DNA of 64,000 bases from positions 60,170,946-60,234,945 of the forward strand of contig NC_079147.1 in NCBI RefSeq assembly GCF_945859685.1. The letters are read 5' to 3'. Positions 22,560 to 34,865 of the stretch are shown in pieces; positions within the stretch are counted from its first letter, which is position 1; each line of letters opens with the position of its first letter. The notes below the pieces were generated by a model. That model worked only from the letters and a program-made list of their open reading frames with translations. It made no database searches and was not told the DNA's origin. The stretch is from Eupeodes corollae. Lineage: Eukaryota > Arthropoda > Insecta > Diptera > Syrphidae. The translations under genes were made by a program, and so were the position numbers.

Positions 22560-22930
22560 GTTAGAAAACAGGAGCGTCTAAATCGCCCAAAAGACGTTGT
22601 CTCCAAAGAAATTGTTAAAAAATCCCACGATATCATTGAAAATTCTCGCTGATCGTGAAACGAATGAGTTTGGAACGAAACGGCAATCAACATTCTATTG
22701 GATTAATTTCCAATAAGAAACTTTCAGTCCGATGGGTGTCGCGTTGTCTTAAAGTTTATAACAACCAGTGTTGGTTCACAATTTCAAAGCAGTTTTCGGT
22801 CACTTCGGTTCGTTACTGTCAATAAAATTTATTTTTTTCGGACGAATGTATCCCTTCATACGGAAAAATCATGGCCACAATATTTTGGAATTTGAAAGGA
22901 ATAATCTTCGTTGAATTATGTAAAAAAAAC
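22560..22930 (+). pseudogene. mariner transposase fragment
   Basis: Plus-strand pieces match mariner transposase: RPKDVVSKEIVKKSHDIIEN (second helix-turn-helix), NKKLSVRWVSRCL and later SYGKIMATIFWNLKGIIFVE. Stops and shifts interrupt it. The inverted ends were not found. Confidence 0.75.
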
Positions 22931-23234
22931 TATATTTTTACTGTCACTAACCAGGATGAGACCATCAAATTGTTTTGGACATTACAAATTTATTGCTATA
23001 CTAGCTTCTTCATTGGATAGTTTTTTTTTTGGATAGTCATAGTAGTATGACAAACTTGAGCTGTACTTTTTTGTACGTATGCTTGAATTGTGCCGAGATG
23101 GGATGAGACCGTACTAAGTGTGATTGTCATAGGCATAGAGGAAATATATTATAATTACTCTATGGTCATAGGTAAGGTTAGGTTAATACAATTTAAGAAG
23201 AAGATATGTTACCGCAATACATTTTTATATTTGT

Positions 23235-23660
23235 TTTTCCTTCCTTGGCCAGAACGTAAAGAGTTTGCGGGTTTGAGACTCTTGAGCACGCTACATATAA
23301 TTGTCCATGGGAAAAACTGTTTTTTTTTCCAAATTTACACCTGTAACTTTCAGCGGTTGCCTCTGAGCTTTATTTATTGTTATTGCAAATGATGCTTTCA
23401 GAGAAAACTGCTCTCTTTTAAACTGAAACGGCAAATCGGTTGGGAATATCGGAATGCGGGGAATTAAAACAATTTTTACTTTTGCTATTGCAGTTACGAT
23501 TATAGCATTTATAATATTTTGTCCTTGGTGAGTAATCTGTAGCCGTGTATCATTGCATTACTTTGGTGCGTCATGATTTCTCATTAACAGGACTGGAACA
23601 CCAACCTTCAATCTCAATTTATGAGAAGGCATCCCTGATAATTCCAAAGAATTAAGAAAC
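23235..23660 (-). pseudogene. Helitron helicase (Pif1-like) C-terminal fragment
   Basis: Minus-strand reading gives LKVGVPVLLMRNHDAPK, then IPRIPIFPTDLPFQFKREQF and SLKASFAITINKAQ, then a degraded HGQLYV-like end. These are the last helicase motifs of Helitron Rep/Hel proteins. The Rep domain and the element ends are not visible. Confidence 0.75.
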
Positions 23661-23859
23661 TATTCGGTATGATGTTACTTGCTCCGTGTCCATAACGTTG
23701 TAAATCATTAAGTATTAAAGAAACAAATTTACACGACAAATCAAATATTTTCAGAATGTCTCTGTAATTTGCATGCGCCCTCACGTGTGTGCCCGTTCGG
23801 GTAGAACCACTCAGTGATCTTGATTTACCGTAATATCAATTTAATCCAAATATTATTCA

Positions 23860-24178
23860 AATCTTTATTAATTTACGAGTGAAAGCGATAAGATGTTTTG
23901 CTTTTCTGAGGTCAAAAGTAACCTATGTCTTAAACTATCTCCTTACCAAACTTCATTTAAATCTCTTTATTAGTTTGGGCGTAAAAGCGATCAGCCTACC
24001 TGAATTTTCCCATGGGAATGCGTCATTTTCCTGGGGTAAAAAGTAGCCTATGTCCATTTTCGAGTATGAAAATATGTCCATACCAAATTTCATACAAAAT
24101 GGTTCAGTAGTTTAGGCGTGATTGAGTAACAGACAGACAGAAAGAGTTACTTTCGCATTTATAATATCATATATAGAT
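23860..24178. repeat. Interspersed repeat with ACAGACAGACAG and TTTCGCATTTATAATAT
   Basis: Two internal near-copies of a unit (CAAACTTCATTTAAATCTCT / CAAATTTCATACAAAATGGT followed by AGTTTRGGCGTRA) end in ACAGACAGACAGAAAGAGTTA and then TTTCGCATTTATAATATCAT. This tail type is very common in insect genomes as the end of dispersed repeats. The family is not assigned. It adjoins the Helitron fragment. Confidence 0.55.
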
Positions 24179-24753
24179 AATTTTTTAAGGGTCCTTAAAA
24201 TCTGCGACTAGAAGGTATGATCTGTTCAGCTTATCTTCGAATTCTTTAAAATTTTTAGTTTTGCATCTTCTCTGAGCTTGTTTTGTAAAATTTAAACAAA
24301 GAGTTTTTAATCTTCAATTGGGATGTGTTTTATATCTGGCCTTATACAGGTAAGGAATGTTTGTAATTTTTAAGCTGCCCTTGTGCATGTATCTCCTGAA
24401 AATTTAGGGATACTTTAGTAAAGTTTGGGAAGTTTTTCAAAACCCAGTGACATGTTGAAAGCTTTGGAGTGTTTTCGCTCGGTGGGTTTGGTTTCAGGAA
24501 CTCTTAGTCGTTTTTTTTAGGTGTTAGTTTTTTAACTTCCTCTTTTAGAAATTATATTAGTTTTGTATAGACGGTTTCGCGTTTGTTAAGCTTTTTGGAG
24601 GCTTCGCGATATGTATTGGTTTGATGTATTATTATATTGTAATGTGTATACACTCTTTGCCTCTTTTAATATCGTGTTATAGTAATATAAGTACGTAGCA
24701 ACCGTTTATTTGTAGTAATAAACACTTGTGTAGACTATTTAGATAAAGGGCGA

Positions 24754-24870
24754 CATCTAGTGATTAAGAGGAGAACTCGCTTCGTTAAGAATCTAGTGAT
24801 TAAGAGGAGAACTCGATTCGTTAAGCATCTAGAAACATCTAATGGCTAAGAGGAGAACTCACTTCGAGAA
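24754..24870. repeat. Three spaced copies of a 35-37 bp unit, possibly part of a solo LTR
   Basis: ATCTAGTGATTAAGAGGAGA starts at 24754 and 24791, with a diverged third copy at 24837. A TATA-like ACATAAATAGGCGCTCGG follows at about 24917 and a region rich in GAAGCGAAGCGGG. This arrangement resembles the U3/R part of a retrotransposon LTR. No second LTR or certain ends were found. Confidence 0.45.
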
Positions 24871-24999
24871 CATTCAGCGCCTACAAGAACCTAGTAGTTT
24901 CTCGAACCAATTTGAAGTACATAAATAGGCGCTCGGAAGCGAAGCGGGTCATTATTGATTGTGAACTGCGATAAAGTAAAATTGTGTTTTATTTACAAG

Positions 25000-25812
25000 C
25001 CGAATATTTTAATATGTATGTTTGGTCTTTTTCTTGTTGATTTGATATGAACTTGTCTTTGCCTTTTCTTTTGATCTCAACTTCGTTATTTTCCTGTTGC
25101 CTTTTTCCAGCATCATATAAATGGTATAACGACATTAGTGGTTTTAAGTCTTGTGAAACACTTATTTCATTTTTGTTTTCTTAAATGTCCTTATTCTAGT
25201 GACACACTGTTCTTATACCCTATTTGAGTAGTTCATTATTTAACTTTGAAAAAATTCAAGTTTCGATTCCAGTCAAACTTTTAATTTGAGGATTTTTACA
25301 TAGCCTACGGCTAAAAAGAGCAAATATTGATTCTACATTTGATGGTATCATTCTAGTGATTGACAGTATGAAGCTCGTAATAAATCGTAAAGAAGGAAAC
25401 TCCCTCATTTGACATAAACAATAACTATAAATGTTGCTAGAGTGACATAAATACAGTTTGAATGCAAATTAAATTGAAAAAATAGGTATATATCATTTTA
25501 CAAAAATATCCAGGTAAGATGTTTAAGGATAATGGGGGCTATCGCAAGTAATACTTTCCTCAGAACGTGAATAAAATCGCAAGTACATATCTACAAAAGT
25601 TGTATTTTCTTAAATTGAAAATAAGCATTCTAGGGATCCTTATCCTTCATTTGAGCTTACAAATTATTGGCATATCTAAATTTCCTCGATGGGAATCGTT
25701 CTGAGAGAAATTTTATTCACAATAGCTCCCAATAAATACCAAAAACGAGATTCGTTTAAAATGTAATTTAATACCATAACATTTTCGGATGACCTACATA
25801 CTTTGACTTAAT
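25000..25812. other. Intergenic and probable 3' UTR of the FAM20B-like gene
   Basis: No coding segment seen. A minus-strand AATAAA signal at about 25730 lies within reach of the kinase gene stop at 25813. Confidence 0.4.
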
Positions 25813-28800
25813 TTACGTCTTAAACATCTTATCGTCGTAAATATCCATACAGTATTCAACAACAGCATACACCACCAGTAAACGCCGTTCCACGCCCCGT
25901 TTGTGTTTATCCGTGATTAGCGGATGAAGTGGATCTGGTTTACTTAGACGATCAATGAGATCTGTTAATACACCTCCAGAGAAAACTTGTAACCTATCCC
26001 ATGTTGTTTTCCGTAACCTAACACAAGAAAAAAATGCATATAAAATGAGATCAAAAAAAAAGAAAAAGTAAATACAAAAATATCTACACACATGCAACAT
26101 TGGTACAGTGGAGCTAATATATCGAGAAAATCTTTATTGGGATTTCCAAATGCTTTTCCATTGTCGATAAGAACAATACGATCCTCACGAGTCTCATAAT
26201 GATGTCTATCTCCATTTTGTATCAAATAATCGAATATGGCCACATCGATTAGGTCTAATAGTCTTGTTGTTTCCAGTTTATTTTTGAGTGATCTTTAAAC
26301 AACAAAAAAAAGATTTCATTTTTAAATTAAATAAATCTCTGCGCTGCGCAAAACTTACTTGCAATAATTCATATCATCTTCCCATGGGGCTCTGACACCG
26401 TCTTTATAAGTTCGTTGCCATGGTGAACGTTTTTTAGCCAAGGATCCAGGAATAAGATATAAGAGAACACCTTCGATAATGTTGTTTTCGTCGCCACACA
26501 CAGTTTCATCTTCGTTGCAATAGTGACATTTACCAAATACACAATATTCCGTTGAGTTTTCGCCTTCTGCAAAATATTAGAATTTTAATGGTTTTGTATT
26601 TTACTTTCACTCGAAATGAAATCAGAAAATAGTATACAGTTCTTTTTGGACTCATTAAAGCTATTATTATGGTGTGAAAAGAGTGATTAAAGATGAAAAC
26701 AAATTTAAGCTTTTTGAAAATTCGATTTCTAGTTTTTTTTGGAAGTCGAAATGTTTAAAAACCGACCCACTTTTGTAAACCAGACCAAAACTGAAATCTA
26801 AAATACAACTTTTTATTTTTGGCTTAAAGACCGAATAAGTTAAATTCAAAGTGATAAATTTGATATGGATTAAAAAAGCTTAGCTTCTCGATATGTGCAT
26901 GTGCATTTGCATCACCAACCAACTTGTGGATTTATCACGTAAGAGATGTCGCAAGATGTTGGGTTTTTTGCGACAATGCAAGAACATTACTCCTCTCCTT
27001 ATCTGGTTTAAATCGGAGAGAGCATGATGATGATTTTTTTAAAATAGCAGGTATTAAATGTTCTGAAGCTTGTTTTAAAGAAAAAAATTTCGGTCTCGAA
27101 ATTTCTTTTTCTCACCTATTTCCTCTTTTGAAATCAATGGACCTATTCAAAACATAAATAGTTCCTTTTCAACTACATCTAACGGTGTTGTAAATAATTT
27201 TATTAAAAAAATAAGTCTTAATATACTTATTTAACAAGAGTATTTATCACGACATTTTCTCGGATAGTTTAAAACTAGCTGAGATTACTCCGATTTTTAA
27301 AAAAGATTCGAAGACCTTCCGGACTGGAGCATTGATGTTCATTCGCTCAACATGACCTAGCCATCCAAGCCGTTGAACTTTAATTCTGTTAACTAGGTCA
27401 GTGTCGCTGTACAGCCCGTACAGTTCGTCGTTATAAATATATTCTCTTCCATTCTCCATCTATGCGTACGGGACCAAAAATCCCCTGAAGAATTTTTCTC
27501 TCAAAGCATCCTAAGACGCTCTCATCTTTCTTTGACAGAGTCCAGGCCTCAGCGCCATAAATGAGAACAGCGACAATGAGTGTCTAATAGATCGTGATTT
27601 TAGATGCTCGAGAGAGGACTTTACTTCTCAATTGCTTTCTTAGTCCAAAGAAGCAGCGATTTGCAAGAGTTATTCTTCGTTTGATCTCAACGCTGGTGTC
27701 GTTGTCTGTGTTAATAGCGGTGCCTAGGTAGACAAAGTCCTTAACTACCTCGAAGTTATAGCTGTCCATGGTGACGTTTTGTTCAAGACGTCGTTGTTCA
27801 ATGTCCTTTGTTGATGACAGCATATACTTGGTCTTGCCCTCATTGACCACTAAACCCATCTTCTTCGCTTCCTTCGCAGTGCTCAAAAAGGATCCACTGA
27901 CATCACGCTCTGATCTTCCAATTAAGTCAATATCATCTGCGTATCCGAGCAATTGGATGGACCTTTGGAAGATTGTGTCTCTAGTGTTGACGGTTGAGTT
28001 TTGCTCAATTCTTTCCAGAACGATGTTGAATAAGTCGCATGACAGTGCATCGCCTTGTCTAAAACCTTTTTTGACATCAAATGCATCGGTGAGATCTTTT
28101 CTGATCTTGATAGAGCAGCGTGCATTCACCATCGTCGTTCTACATAAACGGATAAGTTTGACAGGGATGCCAAAACTAGACATTGTTCTGTAGAGATTTT
28201 CCTTATGGATGCTGCCATACGCGGCTTTAAAATCGATAAAGAGATAGTGGGTATTGACTTGAAGCTCCTGGGTTTTTTCTAAGATCTGACGTAGTGTGAA
28301 TATTTGGTCGATAGTGGACGTTCCTGGTCTGAAGCAACACTGACAAGGACCTATCAGGTTGTTAACGAACGGCTTCAGACGTTCACATAATACGGCAGAA
28401 AGGATCTTATATGCAATGTTAAGGAGACTGATGCTTCTGTAGTTGGCGCAATTTAGAGGTCTAATTTCTTATGTATCGGGCACACTATGCTGAGATTCCA
28501 CTCATCGGGCATGCTTTCTTCCAACCATATTTTGCAGATGAGTTGGTGCATGCTCACTACCAAGTCATCGCCTGCTGCTTTGAATAGTTCGGCAGCGATG
28601 CCGTCAGCTCCAGCAGCTTTGTTTGACTTAAGTTTAGATATAGCTATCTTCACTTCGTCTAGGTCGGGTAGACCGAATTGTTGATCTGCGTCGCTGAGGT
28701 TGAGTGGTTTTATCTCCCTTACAACGGAATTCGGTTCGTCATCGCCGTTCCATAATTTGGAGAAATGGTCTTTCCATATTTTCAACATAGACTGCGGTTC

Positions 28801-30484
28801 TACTACGATGTTCCCCTGATCGTCTTTACAGGCTTCGGCTCGTGGCTGGTAACCTTGGGAGGTTTTTTTTGTACCTTTTGGTAAAATTTATGAACCTCAT
28901 TCCTGTTGTGACAACCCTTCTTATCTACCAAATGGAAAACACTTAAATATGATAATTTAGTTAGAGAGCCTTTCTGGCAATAAAAAAATATCAAACTAAA
29001 AAATATTTGTATCTATTACTTCAAAGAATATTTACTCACAACCTGTTCTTATAGTTTTTTAATATTAATAAGTTTAGATTTTCATAATTTTAAATCCCTA
29101 GGTTAAGTGAAACAAACATATCTGTGGTGATGTTCCACTAACTTAAAATCATTCATTTATATCCATGCGTCAATAAAACATCTTCGTAATGTTACGTGCA
29201 TCACCCTTTTTACCGTTATTTTCACAGACTACGCTATAGTGAAAAAGCTAGTAGAATTTCTTAAGTTTAAAGTTTACATAACTTTTCCAAAAAAAATTAT
29301 ATTTCTAGTTAATGTAGGTAGGTACATCCGCTGAATCGGAAATTAAACTTCTTCAGATTTCGACCTGCGTTGTGAACTTTTCATGGATTTGTTGTGGCAC
29401 TTAGAACATAATATATTTTATTTAAACTATCATCAAGTTCCCTTTGGTTTAATCTCACCACAATTATATAAAAACGTCGTTTAATTATGAAATCAAATTT
29501 AAGGTATTCTCCGCGTTTTCTTTTAAAGAACACAATTAGCTTTTATTTATTTTGACGGACAACCCTTTAACGTGTTAATTGCAAATCTTGTACTGCAGAA
29601 GCTCTTCATGATTAAAAAAAAAAACAAAACCGCATTAAACGGGTGTCCCAATTATCTTACACACAACTTGTCATGTCAATTGGTGCTTTCTTGGCATCCG
29701 ATTCATTGCTATTGTCTAGCATTGAATTGTATCATTAGGTTTGTTTTATCAAAAAATAAAACAATAGATTTACCTGTGATAGTCATGGTATGTCTGAGTT
29801 CCGAGTCAGCTTTTTCGTACATTTCTTTCAAATTTATTTTTCGCCCCACTGCAATAGGTGTCCATCGGAAGTTGAGTACTGCTCCCAAATAAAAGGCATA
29901 CACCTCGGCAGTGTGCCGATCCTTGCCACCATACACAGGCCCATCAATGACAACATCCCTATCGTACCATTGTGGCTTGAATATGATTTTCTGTTGATTT
30001 GCCAATTTGAGAAGTATTTTTAATTGTGTGCCTCTAGGTAGATTCTGTGCTTTTGTAATTGGCTCGAGACGAAGTGACTGCAACAACTGTCCCATTGACG
30101 AGTCATACATTGGATAGACTTCGTTTTCTTGGGGCCACTACAAAAATACACAGATTTAAGTTAGAAAACTGGAAACACAACTTAAAGTGATAATGTACTT
30201 ACCCAATTGGCAATATCCCAGAGTATACTTGCATTCTCGTACGGAACTGGCTTGTAGTTCCTCAGCAACTTATTCCGATACATAAAGAACCTTGGATTAC
30301 GATTCAAATAGACAGGTTTGAGGTGTCGCATCTTGCTGCGAATCATATTTTCCAGTGCCCTCATACTACTAAGCTTTCCCTCTTCTGCATTCAAGTAGTA
30401 CATGAAGTAGAAGTTAGCACCAGCAACTATCACAACAAGAGTGACCAGTGCTACGACTATGAAAACGGTTCGCTTGTTTGTCAT
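25813..30484 (-). CDS. FAM20B: Golgi glycosaminoglycan xylosylkinase-like protein (FAM20B family)
   Basis: A type II Golgi membrane kinase that in animals phosphorylates xylose in the proteoglycan linkage region. Five exons join in frame: 30484-30203, 30137-29774, 26566-26359, 26292-26092 and 26017-25813, giving 419 aa (human FAM20B is 409). Residues 7-28 are a single hydrophobic anchor. The second exon has LPRGTQLKILLKL and IIFKPQWYDRD (ATP-binding Lys), then DRHTAEVYAFYL. Exon 3 has paired cysteines CVFGKCHYC. Exon 4 has AIFDYLIQNGDRHHYE (catalytic Asp) and VLIDNGKAFGNP (metal-binding Asp), ending LAPLYQCC. Intron 2 (3.2 kb) contains an RTE-like copy. It is divergent from the MPV17L2-like gene. 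The choice of FAM20B over FAM20A/C rests on the short length and the ordered motif match. Confidence 0.93.
27037..27310 (+). pseudogene. Small non-LTR RT fragment in the kinase intron
   Basis: Plus-strand codons read DDFFKIAGIKCSEACFKE and, after a gap, HDIFSDSLKLAEITPIFKKD. The latter is the LK.A.ITPIFKK block that opens RT domains of CR1/Jockey-type elements. It ends abruptly where the minus-strand RTE-like copy begins. Confidence 0.5.
27312..28915 (-). mobile_element. RTE-like retrotransposon, copy C, truncated at both ends
   Basis: The same family as 246-3235 but on the minus strand, inside intron 2 of the FAM20B-like gene and in its sense direction. The pre-RT part (28788-28453) has the block ending SMPDEWNLSIVCPIHKK. 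The RT core (28183-27584) is open, with VKKGFRQGDALSCDLFNIVL and the catalytic LGYADDIDLIG. The C-terminal part is present to 27312. The 3' tail with TAAG is missing, as is the endonuclease. The RT portion here is among the best preserved of the four copies. Confidence 0.85.
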
Positions 30485-31437
30485 CTGTTCGTTGTTCGTT
30501 TTCGCGCCTGGTGCATTTGATTTAAACTCAAGATATGGATGATCACAACTAATGTGCCAAAGGCGTTCGTGTGCCTATGACGAGTGTCCCTTTGCTGGCT
30601 GCAGCACTTCATTCAGTTTTTTCAACTTTTAGCTTTTTATTCTGCAGAGATACAAGATCATAAGCACTGCGTTCAAAAAACTCAAAATGTACAAATGTAT
30701 GTTGTTCTTTCGATAAAATAACATTGAAAAGTCGCCTCTCGGGCATTGTTTTCAACAATAATTCTCTTTTTCACAGCACGTTCTAGAACTGCCTGCGATA
30801 GGAAGAGAGAACTAAACAGAATTATTGCCTATTGTTTATGCTAATAATAAAGTGCATAATAATTATTCACCCCGTCCATGCGAGAGTACTCTGAACAAAT
30901 TGCAAGAGATGTCCGAGAGTAGCTATAATTCTAAATCTCGTCCCGCGCCAATAACCTCGATCAAAGAACAATAATAGGAACCCAACCGCCTATACCAGTC
31001 ACCGTCAGTCGTCACCACGAGAATAAAACAACGGAATGCATAGTTTTCGAAAAATGCTAGATATTATTCAAGTTGGAAATGTTTTTTATTATTGTTAAAA
31101 AATTATATTTTAAGACAATGTAAAAATAGAAAACCCAAAAAATTGTGCGTGCACTGTGCAGAGGTTGTATTTTGTTTGGGTCGTCGAAATGACGTGCCAG
31201 GTCCAGGTGTATGCCGGCGTGTATGTTATTTTAACTCTATTTCTGTCAAACAAACAGCTGTTTTTTTTTGACAAATCAAAAACCAACGATTTACACGGAA
31301 CTGCCAGCTTTGAAATTTAATTACATTACGAAAACATTACGTTGTTCCGTAGATAAATAAATACGAAATAGTTTTTTTAGAGGAATATAACTTTGAAATG
31401 GAAAAAAACTGAACAAGGCTAATGCCTTCAGTGATCA
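30485..31437. other. Shared upstream region of two divergent genes, kinase side
   Basis: Contains the presumed 5' UTR and promoter of the FAM20B-like gene. No coding segment found and no clear TATA box. Confidence 0.4.
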
Positions 31438-32262
31438 GTGGAAAATTCTAGTCCAAATGCAGTGGTCAGTGGTAAATGCAAGTGCAACTGCTGTGGTCAG
31501 TCGTAAATGCAACTGCAACTGCAGTGGTCAGTGGTAAATGCAAGTGCAACTACAGTGGTAGGTGGTAAATGTACTTACAACTGCAGTGGTCACTTGTAAA
31601 TGAAAGTGCAACTGCAGTGATCGGTGCTAGATGCAACTGCAACTGCAGTGTTCAGTATAAATAAAACTCCAACTGGTAAATGAAAGTGCAACTGCAGTCA
31701 CCGGTGGTAAATGCAAGTAAAACTGCAGTGGTCAGTCGTAAATACAAGTGCAACTGCAGTACTCAGTGGTAAATGCAACTGCAGTGGTCAGTGTTAAGTG
31801 TTAAGTGCACGTGCATAGTGGTCAATTTTAAAAATGCAACTGCAACTGCAGTGGTCAGTGGTAAATGCAACTGCAGTGGTCAGTGTTAAATGCAAATGCA
31901 AATGCGGTGGTCAGTGGTAAATGCAAGTGCAGCTGCAGTGATCAGTCGTAAATGCAAGTGCAACTGCAGTGGTGAGTGTAACGTGCAATTTCAACTGGAG
32001 TGGTCAGTTGTTAATGCAACTGCAGTGATCGGTGGTAAATGCAAGTACAACTGCAGTGGTCAGTCCGAAATGCAAGTGCAATGGTCAGTGGTAAATGCAA
32101 GTGTAACTGTAGTGGTTAGTGGTAAATGCAACTGCAGTGTTCAGTGGTAAATGCAAGTACAACTGCAACTGCAGTGGTTAGTGGTTAATGCAACTGCAAC
32201 TACAGTGGTAATTGCAAGTTCAACTGCAGTGGTAAGTGGTACAACAGCAGCTGCAACTTCAG
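31438..32262. repeat. Minisatellite, about 0.8 kb, units near 30 bp
   Basis: About 25 imperfect tandem units built from GCAACTGCAGTGGTCAGTGG then TAAATGCAAGT. Unit length varies because the sub-motif TGCAAC is present once or twice. CTGCAG palindromes recur throughout. An open frame of 86 codons at 31890-32150 is a by-product of the repeat. It lies between the divergent FAM20B-like and MPV17L2-like genes. Confidence 0.9.
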
Positions 32263-32792
32263 TTGTTTTTTATTTTGTTTTTTGAGCCACTTTCCCTTAA
32301 TTCAATAAATACTTTTGTGTAAATAATAAATAATTAAAAGAAATTTAAAAATCGTTAAAATGGCAACATTGAAACAAAAACACGTTTTGCGTGTGTTTTA
32401 TGTCAAAAATTGAACCTTAAAATTTTATTTAAAATAGAAGTAAATGTTTCCTCGCACTAAAATTGCTAGAATTCATTTTTATTTACACATATAAATTTAT
32501 CAAGTTATAAATCCCGTCATGCCAAGGAAAAGGAAAGTTGAGCTAAGAGATCTTGAAATATAAACTGGCCAAATGGTAAAATGTAAAAATAAATCCCCTA
32601 TTATAAAAATGTGTGATTGGTAGTGTCTATTTTCTGACGTTTGATGGAACATTCTTACGTACTGTTAAATGAACTTGTCTAAAGTTTCTTATCATACCAC
32701 CTGTCCTGTCACTTTTTATCATAGTAAAAAGTCATAAGATAAGATTAAAATAATTGTTTCTTTTTTTTCAAGCATTTGCTTGGCATTGCATC
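32263..32792. other. Upstream region of the MPV17L2-like gene
   Basis: AT-rich. A run of T ending in TTTTCAAG at 32772 is a plausible 5' UTR splice acceptor just before the start codon at 32793. Confidence 0.4.
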
Positions 32793-33791
32793 ATGTTAAC
32801 AACAATTATCCGTACCCATAGGACTTGTTTTGAACTGGGCAAAAGAGTTCCATCATATACCCTTTTACTTGGCCAATCAACTACAAAACATTCATCAATA
32901 ATATTTCATCGAGGAACAAAAAATCTCCCTCCAGTACCAAAAAAACCAACACCTCAAGGTAATGTTCAAAGCGTTTGGAATAAACTCTTTGGGAAGTACT
33001 TACTTGCGACAAATGTAATAAGCTCTGGAGTTCTTATGGTAGTTGGCGATGTAGCTGCTCAAGAATTGGAATTCCGAAAGGGATTGCTTAAAGAGCGCTA
33101 TGATTTAAACAGAATGTGTTAGTATTGTCTCAAAAACTATAGCAGCAGTAATTTAATGTTTTTTTTTTTATAGGGCGAATGTTTGTTGTGGGTTCGCTTC
33201 AAGGACCATTGCACCACTATAGCTACAGATGGATGGACAAGATAATGCCAGAAGTAAACACGAAAAATTCTATCAAAAAGATCCTAATAGACCAAGTAAG
33301 GAGTAAAATAAAACTTATGACACACTTTTGTGATTCTTATCGTTATTTTTCTTTCAGATTGTCATGTCTCCAGTTTGTATATTACTATTTTTCTATCCTG
33401 CCTGCTTTTTGGAGAACAAGACATTAAGTGAGACGAATAATGAAATCATCAGCAAGTTCCCCTATATTTATATTGTAAGTAACTTTACAATCGGCTTCTG
33501 CTATTCCTGGCCCTTACAAACAAACCAAAGAATTCCCCATAACCCTAATAAATTCATTGATGTTAATTTAAGATTATTGATGCTTTATTTTCTATGCCTT
33601 TTAAAAAAACTAAAATTTTCCTATTTCAGGCCGATTGGAGCGTATGGCCTGCGGCGCAGTATGTAAATTTCCAATACCTGGATCCCAAGTACCGAGTGAT
33701 GTTTGTTAATGTCATGACTGCAGTGTATAATGTATTTATTTCCTACATTAAGCATGACGAAGGTGGAGACTTCTTAGGCAAATTTCTTTAA
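32793..33791 (+). CDS. Mpv17l2: MPV17/PMP22-family mitochondrial protein, MPV17L2-like
   Basis: An inner-membrane protein of the MPV17 family; the vertebrate L2 member associates with the mitochondrial ribosome. Four exons join in frame: 32793-33117, 33174-33295, 33358-33474 and 33630-33791, giving 241 aa. The N-terminal 60 residues are basic and Ser/Thr-rich, as expected of a mitochondrial presequence. NVISSGVLMVVGDVAAQ is the first membrane segment. RMFVVGSLQGPLHHYSYRWM begins exon 2. Exon 4 opens with the family signature ADWSVWPAAQYVNFQYLDP. The ATG at 32793 is preferred over 32754 because the earlier one precedes the likely acceptor at 32772. It is convergent with Elof1, with stops 200 bp apart. 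Confidence 0.92.
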
Positions 33792-33993
33792 TACATCGTG
33801 TAATAATAATTTATTTAAAATTAACTTTGCTTCGTTTACACCAAAGTAGTGAATTTGTAATGCACATAAAATACACAAATTTTATATTATATTAAGATTG
33901 TATAGTCCTTAACTTTAAATGTTTTTTTTTTTTTCATCGGGAAAGTTAGAAATTACATTAAAAAAGTAAGTTTAAGTTGAGAAAAGTCAAAAA

Positions 33994-34302
33994 TTAATTA
34001 GCAGTCTCGCAGGCATCTACCCAATCGTTGTAGACATCGATTGGCTCTGAAAGGAAGTTAATGCTGGTCTGGTAGTCTTCCATGCATACTCTACAAGTTA
34101 TCCTGGCCGTATTGCGACTCTTGTCCCTAAAATCAAGTACAGGCGTAAAATAAAATGTAATTTATGTTAATTGTCGAAATATTTACATTTGAACTTCACA
34201 AGATTTTTCATGATTACAAAATGGACAATTGAATTGCAAATCAAGTGGCTCAATATTTTTACGTTTTGGTGGCGGCTTTCTCTTGGATTTACGACGACCC
34301 AT
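33994..34302 (-). CDS. Elof1: Transcription elongation factor 1 homolog (ELOF1/Elf1)
   Basis: A small zinc-ribbon protein that rides with elongating RNA polymerase II and helps transcription-coupled repair and passage through chromatin. Two exons, 34302-34187 and 34126-33994, join in frame to 82 aa (human 83). The N-terminus MGRRKSKRKPPPKRKN is the invariant basic tail. CPFC (exon 1) and CRVC (exon 2) form the four-cysteine zinc site. SEPIDVYNDWVDACE is the conserved end. The junction is AT|GTAAAT..TTTAG|GG. Both exons are under 140 bp, so simple ORF scans miss the gene. Its 3' end faces the MPV17L2-like gene. Confidence 0.96.
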
Positions 34303-34865
34303 GGTTTAATAGGTTTTTGTAAGTAGAAAGTATTTAAATAAACTAAATGTTATTTAACTTTAATTCTTTTTTCCGGAAAAATTTTGAAGAAAAACAAAAA
34401 TTGTGATCTTTCTTCTTTGATGTGTCTACTTTCAATTGTGGACTGTGGATTGTGTTGCAGATTCTGGAAAGTATTCAATTCACTTTTGTTCCAGTTCTGT
34501 TTGATTAAAGATACGATTAAAATGTTTAAAATTAAGGTAAGACAGCACTAGGAAACAAATGCAGTGTGGAATTAAAATTTTGATTAAATTTTCTACTTCC
34601 CTTAACAAAGTTTCTTGAAATATTGTTTTTATACGTTCAAGCTCTGTAAGTTTTTATTTAATACAAAAAAATAGAATATATTAGAAAAATTAAGGTTATA
34701 CCTACTTTTTTCGAATCATTTTCAAATGAGACAGATATATTTATACCATGCTAATAATAGTGGGAATATTTTTTGTTTAGTTTTCTTTTAGGGATAAATA
34801 ACTTAAAAGAATGACTTACACAAGGTACATTAACTTCAAATATTTCTTGAGAAAATTCAAATGTA

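Noticed and set aside
27768..28193. 141-codon plus-strand frame
   Set aside because: Antisense shadow of the minus-strand RTE-like reverse transcriptase.
31890..32150. 86-codon open frame rich in Cys, Ser and Val
   Set aside because: It is a translation of the minisatellite units, not a gene.
32519..32562. Short reading MPRKRKVELRDLEI upstream of the MPV17L2-like gene
   Set aside because: Stops after 14 codons; slight resemblance to a transposase start is not enough.
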